Assembly: GCA_963966275.1 (NCBI GenBank)
Contig: CAWZYQ010000045.1
Coordinates: forward strand, 1 to 25,461
Source of the DNA: UBA10427 sp003500135
Lineage (GTDB): Bacteria; Bacteroidota; Bacteroidia; Cytophagales; Cyclobacteriaceae
Length of the DNA: 25,461 bases
Direction of reading: 5' to 3'
A model generated the notes under the pieces. The model had not been told where the DNA came from. It saw only the letters and a list, made by a program, of their open reading frames with translations, and searched no databases. A program made the position numbers and the translations under genes. Positions 23,558 through 25,461 of the stretch are shown piece after piece. Position 1 is the first letter of the stretch. Each line of letters begins with the position of its first letter.

Positions 23558-24775
23558 TTACATTTTTACGCTTTTGGCAGCTAAATAAGCTGTTGCCCAG
23601 GCCGATTGAAAATTAAAACCTCCGGTTATACCATCGATGTTGATTACCTCGCCCCCAAAATACAGTCCTGGTATTTTTTGGCATTCCATGGTTTTTAAGT
23701 CAACTTCATTTAAGGCTATACCTCCGCAAGTTACAAACTCTTCTTTAAAGGTTGTTTTTCCGCGAACTTCAAATTTCATATTTATAAGCAAATCGGTAAG
23801 CTTATTCAGCTCTTTTTTGGATAATTCCAACCAGGTTTTTTCCAGGTTTTTCAAACTCAATTCACAAAACCGGCCCCACAGACGTTTGGGAAGATTAAAT
23901 AAGGCATGAGATATAACCTTCTTTTTCGGATGGGATTGTCCGTATTGCTTAAGGTTTCGCCTTACCGCATCTTCATCCATATCACCCAACCAATTGATCA
24001 AAATATCGAAATTATAATCAAGACTAGCAAGCTCGCGCGCTCCCCAGGCGGATAAACGTAATACTGCAGGACCACTCAGACCCCAATGGGTGATAAGTGT
24101 TGGTCCTTTCTCAGTAAGTTTTGTTCCTGCAATACGGATCATGGTATTTTCAACGGCTATACCCTGCAGGTTTTTCAACGTTGAATCCGGAATATTAAAA
24201 GTGAAAAGTGACGGCACTGGCGGATCAATTTTTAATCCCAGTTGCTTTAAAGCTGCATATCCCGAAATTTTCGGATGGCCACCTGTAGCCCAAAAAATAT
24301 TTCTGCCTTTATAACTCTCAGCTTTAGTATTTACCTCAAAACCAGACGTTGATTTTTGTACTTTTTCTACGGCTTGTTTTTTCCTTACAACAACATGAGG
24401 GGATTGGATAGCATGAAGCAAACAGTTGATAATCGTTGATGACTGATCAGATTTTGGGAAAACCCTTCCATCTTCTTCAATTTTTAATTCTACCCCTCTT
24501 TTTTCAAACCACCGGATGGTTGAATCACACCCAAACAAATCGAGGAGTGGCTTTATTTTTTTACCTCCCCGCGGGTAGCGGTTTACCAATTCATAAGATT
24601 TAAATACCGAATTAGTCACGTTGCACCGGCCGCCACCGGAAATTCTGACCTTCGAAAGCAGTTGGTTTGATTTTTCCAGAATCAATACCCTGGCCTGTGG
24701 CGACCTTTCATGGAAATTAGCAGCAAAGAAAATACCGGCAGCACCACCCCCTATTACAATGATATCATACATCAT
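23558..24775 (-). CDS. NAD(P)/FAD-dependent oxidoreductase, BaiN/HI0933 family
   Basis: The 405-residue protein starts at ATG 24775 (a second ATG follows at once). The N-terminal dinucleotide-binding motif is IIVIGGGAAGIFFAANF, followed by LSKVRISGGGRCNVTN, the diagnostic GGGRCN motif of the HI0933/YhiN/BaiN group. TCGGIALNEVDLKTMECQ and the C-terminal GGEVINIDGITGGFNFQSAW complete the signature. The protein is a soluble FAD enzyme; some relatives reduce bile-acid intermediates, but the family's usual substrate is not known and none is suggested by context. The preceding gene is 64 bp away. Confidence 0.9.
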   Translation of the reverse strand: MMYDIIVIGGGAAGIFFAANFHERSPQARVLILEKSNQLLSKVRISGGGRCNVTNSVFKSYELVNRYPRGGKKIKPLLDLFGCDSTIRWFEKRGVELKIEEDGRVFPKSDQSSTIINCLLHAIQSPHVVVRKKQAVEKVQKSTSGFEVNTKAESYKGRNIFWATGGHPKISGYAALKQLGLKIDPPVPSLFTFNIPDSTLKNLQGIAVENTMIRIAGTKLTEKGPTLITHWGLSGPAVLRLSAWGARELASLDYNFDILINWLGDMDEDAVRRNLKQYGQSHPKKKVISHALFNLPKRLWGRFCELSLKNLEKTWLELSKKELNKLTDLLINMKFEVRGKTTFKEEFVTCGGIALNEVDLKTMECQKIPGLYFGGEVINIDGITGGFNFQSAWATAYLAAKSVKM

Positions 24776-24839
24776 AGCGCAATATAAGCCAGGTGGGTTT
24801 TTGAAAGGAAGTTAAGCGGAGATTTTTTAATCTCAAATT

Positions 24840-25223
24840 TCAGACTTCCATCTCAGTTCCAAAGCCATCAAAAAGGCAATTGTTCACAAAGCCCAATTCA
24901 CTCATTGCGTCAATCCAGCTATTTAACTTTTTATTTTTAATACTCATTGGCAAAGTTGAACCTGTTACTGTCCATTTTTTTCTGATGGAATCATTGTCGA
25001 TTACATAAACCTCATAGCCCATTTTTACCAGGTCGTCTTTCAGCGCTACGGCATCCAATTTGTCCCAGGTGTGAAAAAAGAACTCTACCTTTGTCTCATA
25101 ACATTCAATATCTACAAATGTATTAAGAGTGTCGAGAAATTGTGAAGAAGCTCGCTTGTGATCTTGTAAATTTCTTTCAAAATCTTTGATTGTAACTAAA
25201 TGTATAGAAGTTTTGGATTGCAT
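24840..25223 (-). CDS. RraB-like (ribonuclease E inhibitor B) family protein
   Basis: ATG 25223 (MQSKTSIHLVTIKDFERNLQ) gives 127 residues; the in-frame upstream ATG at 25301 would add a hydrophobic segment unusual for the family. The fold signs are EFFFHTWDKLDAVALKDDLVKMGYEVYVID (an FxF ... GY.V pattern), KKWTVTGSTLPMS and the C-terminal SELGFVNNCLFDGFGTEMEV, matching the YDGW(E/G)T end of RraB-like proteins. In gamma-proteobacteria RraB binds and inhibits RNase E; Bacteroidota relatives may act on other partners. The assignment is by pattern only and moderate. Confidence 0.65.
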   Translation of the reverse strand: MQSKTSIHLVTIKDFERNLQDHKRASSQFLDTLNTFVDIECYETKVEFFFHTWDKLDAVALKDDLVKMGYEVYVIDNDSIRKKWTVTGSTLPMSIKNKKLNSWIDAMSELGFVNNCLFDGFGTEMEV

Positions 25224-25461
25224 AGGCGCTTCCAATTTTGTTTCAAAAATAACTGTAAATAATTTCACAATATCCAATAAAAACCAAAACAGATATTGCA
25301 AAAAACTTTTTGCATGGAATTTTAAACGGTTACGGTTGCAGTTGTTAGAATTGTCGGGATCGTCAATTGCAATTATATGATTTTATTTCATTTTTACCAT
25401 AATTGTATTAAAAAAATATTTCTTTTTACTTTTCTTTGAGGAAAGAACCTACTCCTTACAA
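25224..25461. other. AT-rich gene-free end of the window
   Basis: The last 238 bp are AT-rich and show no start-proximal coding frame with recognisable content, no hairpin with a T run and no clear promoter boxes. It is probably the leader of the RraB-like gene plus intergenic DNA. Confidence 0.5.

Noticed and set aside
25224..25301. Upstream ATG giving the RraB-like protein a hydrophobic leader
   Set aside because: The family is cytoplasmic and begins near MQSKTSIHLV; the extra part looks like untranslated AT-rich DNA.
1..25461. CRISPR arrays, rRNA, tRNA, riboswitches, intact insertion sequences or prophage genes
   Set aside because: A read-through of both strands showed no regular spaced repeats, no transposase or integrase motifs and no conserved RNA cores.

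Overview
The window looks like a chromosome segment of a Bacteroidota bacterium, most likely of the Cytophagales/Cyclobacteriaceae type. The reasons are protein families typical of that phylum (SprB-like repeats fused to a c-heme domain, a DUF5777 beta-barrel, a 7TM-DISM histidine kinase with an AAHNLRAP H-box, a Bacteroidota-type glucuronate operon), mostly weak Shine-Dalgarno sequences and TAnnTTTG-like promoter boxes. No rRNA, tRNA, CRISPR array or complete insertion sequence was found. All assignments come from reading the sequence; no database search was possible.

Left part (1-7415): a minus-strand operon for D-glucuronate/2-keto-3-deoxygluconate use: LacI-type regulator, uxaC, kdgK and a KDPG aldolase cut by the window edge, with a LacI-type operator before the regulator. 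The UxuA/UxuB-type steps are not in view. Next come a two-FAS1-domain lipoprotein behind a clear terminator, a DUF481 outer-membrane protein (plus strand) and DNA polymerase IV (dinB).

Middle (7524-15168): a plus-strand three-gene module (ECF sigma factor, membrane anti-sigma-like protein, secreted protein of unknown function), then a convergent 7TM-DISM histidine kinase. Beyond it lie a small hypothetical ORF, an unassigned segment and a decayed paralogue of the end of the secreted-protein gene, carrying an in-frame stop and a 102-bp deletion matching a short direct repeat. A HAD hydrolase, a patch of palindromic elements and a universal stress protein gene broken by an in-frame stop follow.

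Right part (15170-25461), nearly all minus strand: a RES/Xre toxin-antitoxin pair; a three-gene envelope operon (SprB-repeat/heme lipoprotein, YceI, DUF5777 barrel) in which every gene is interrupted; a radical SAM gene without a standard start, abutting the stop of a second LacI-type regulator; a DUF2892 membrane protein; an RlmI-like methyltransferase; a membrane coiled-coil protein; a BaiN/HI0933 flavoprotein; and an RraB-like protein.

The most striking feature is the number of interrupted genes. Four single-base homopolymer changes (at 5068-5072, 17678-17684, 18330-18334 and 18747-18750) each restore a full-length, family-consistent protein when reversed. Two in-frame stops (in usp and the DUF5777 gene) and the decayed paralogue cannot be homopolymer artefacts. 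Either the assembly has residual indel errors on top of real decay, or the envelope operon is truly being lost.
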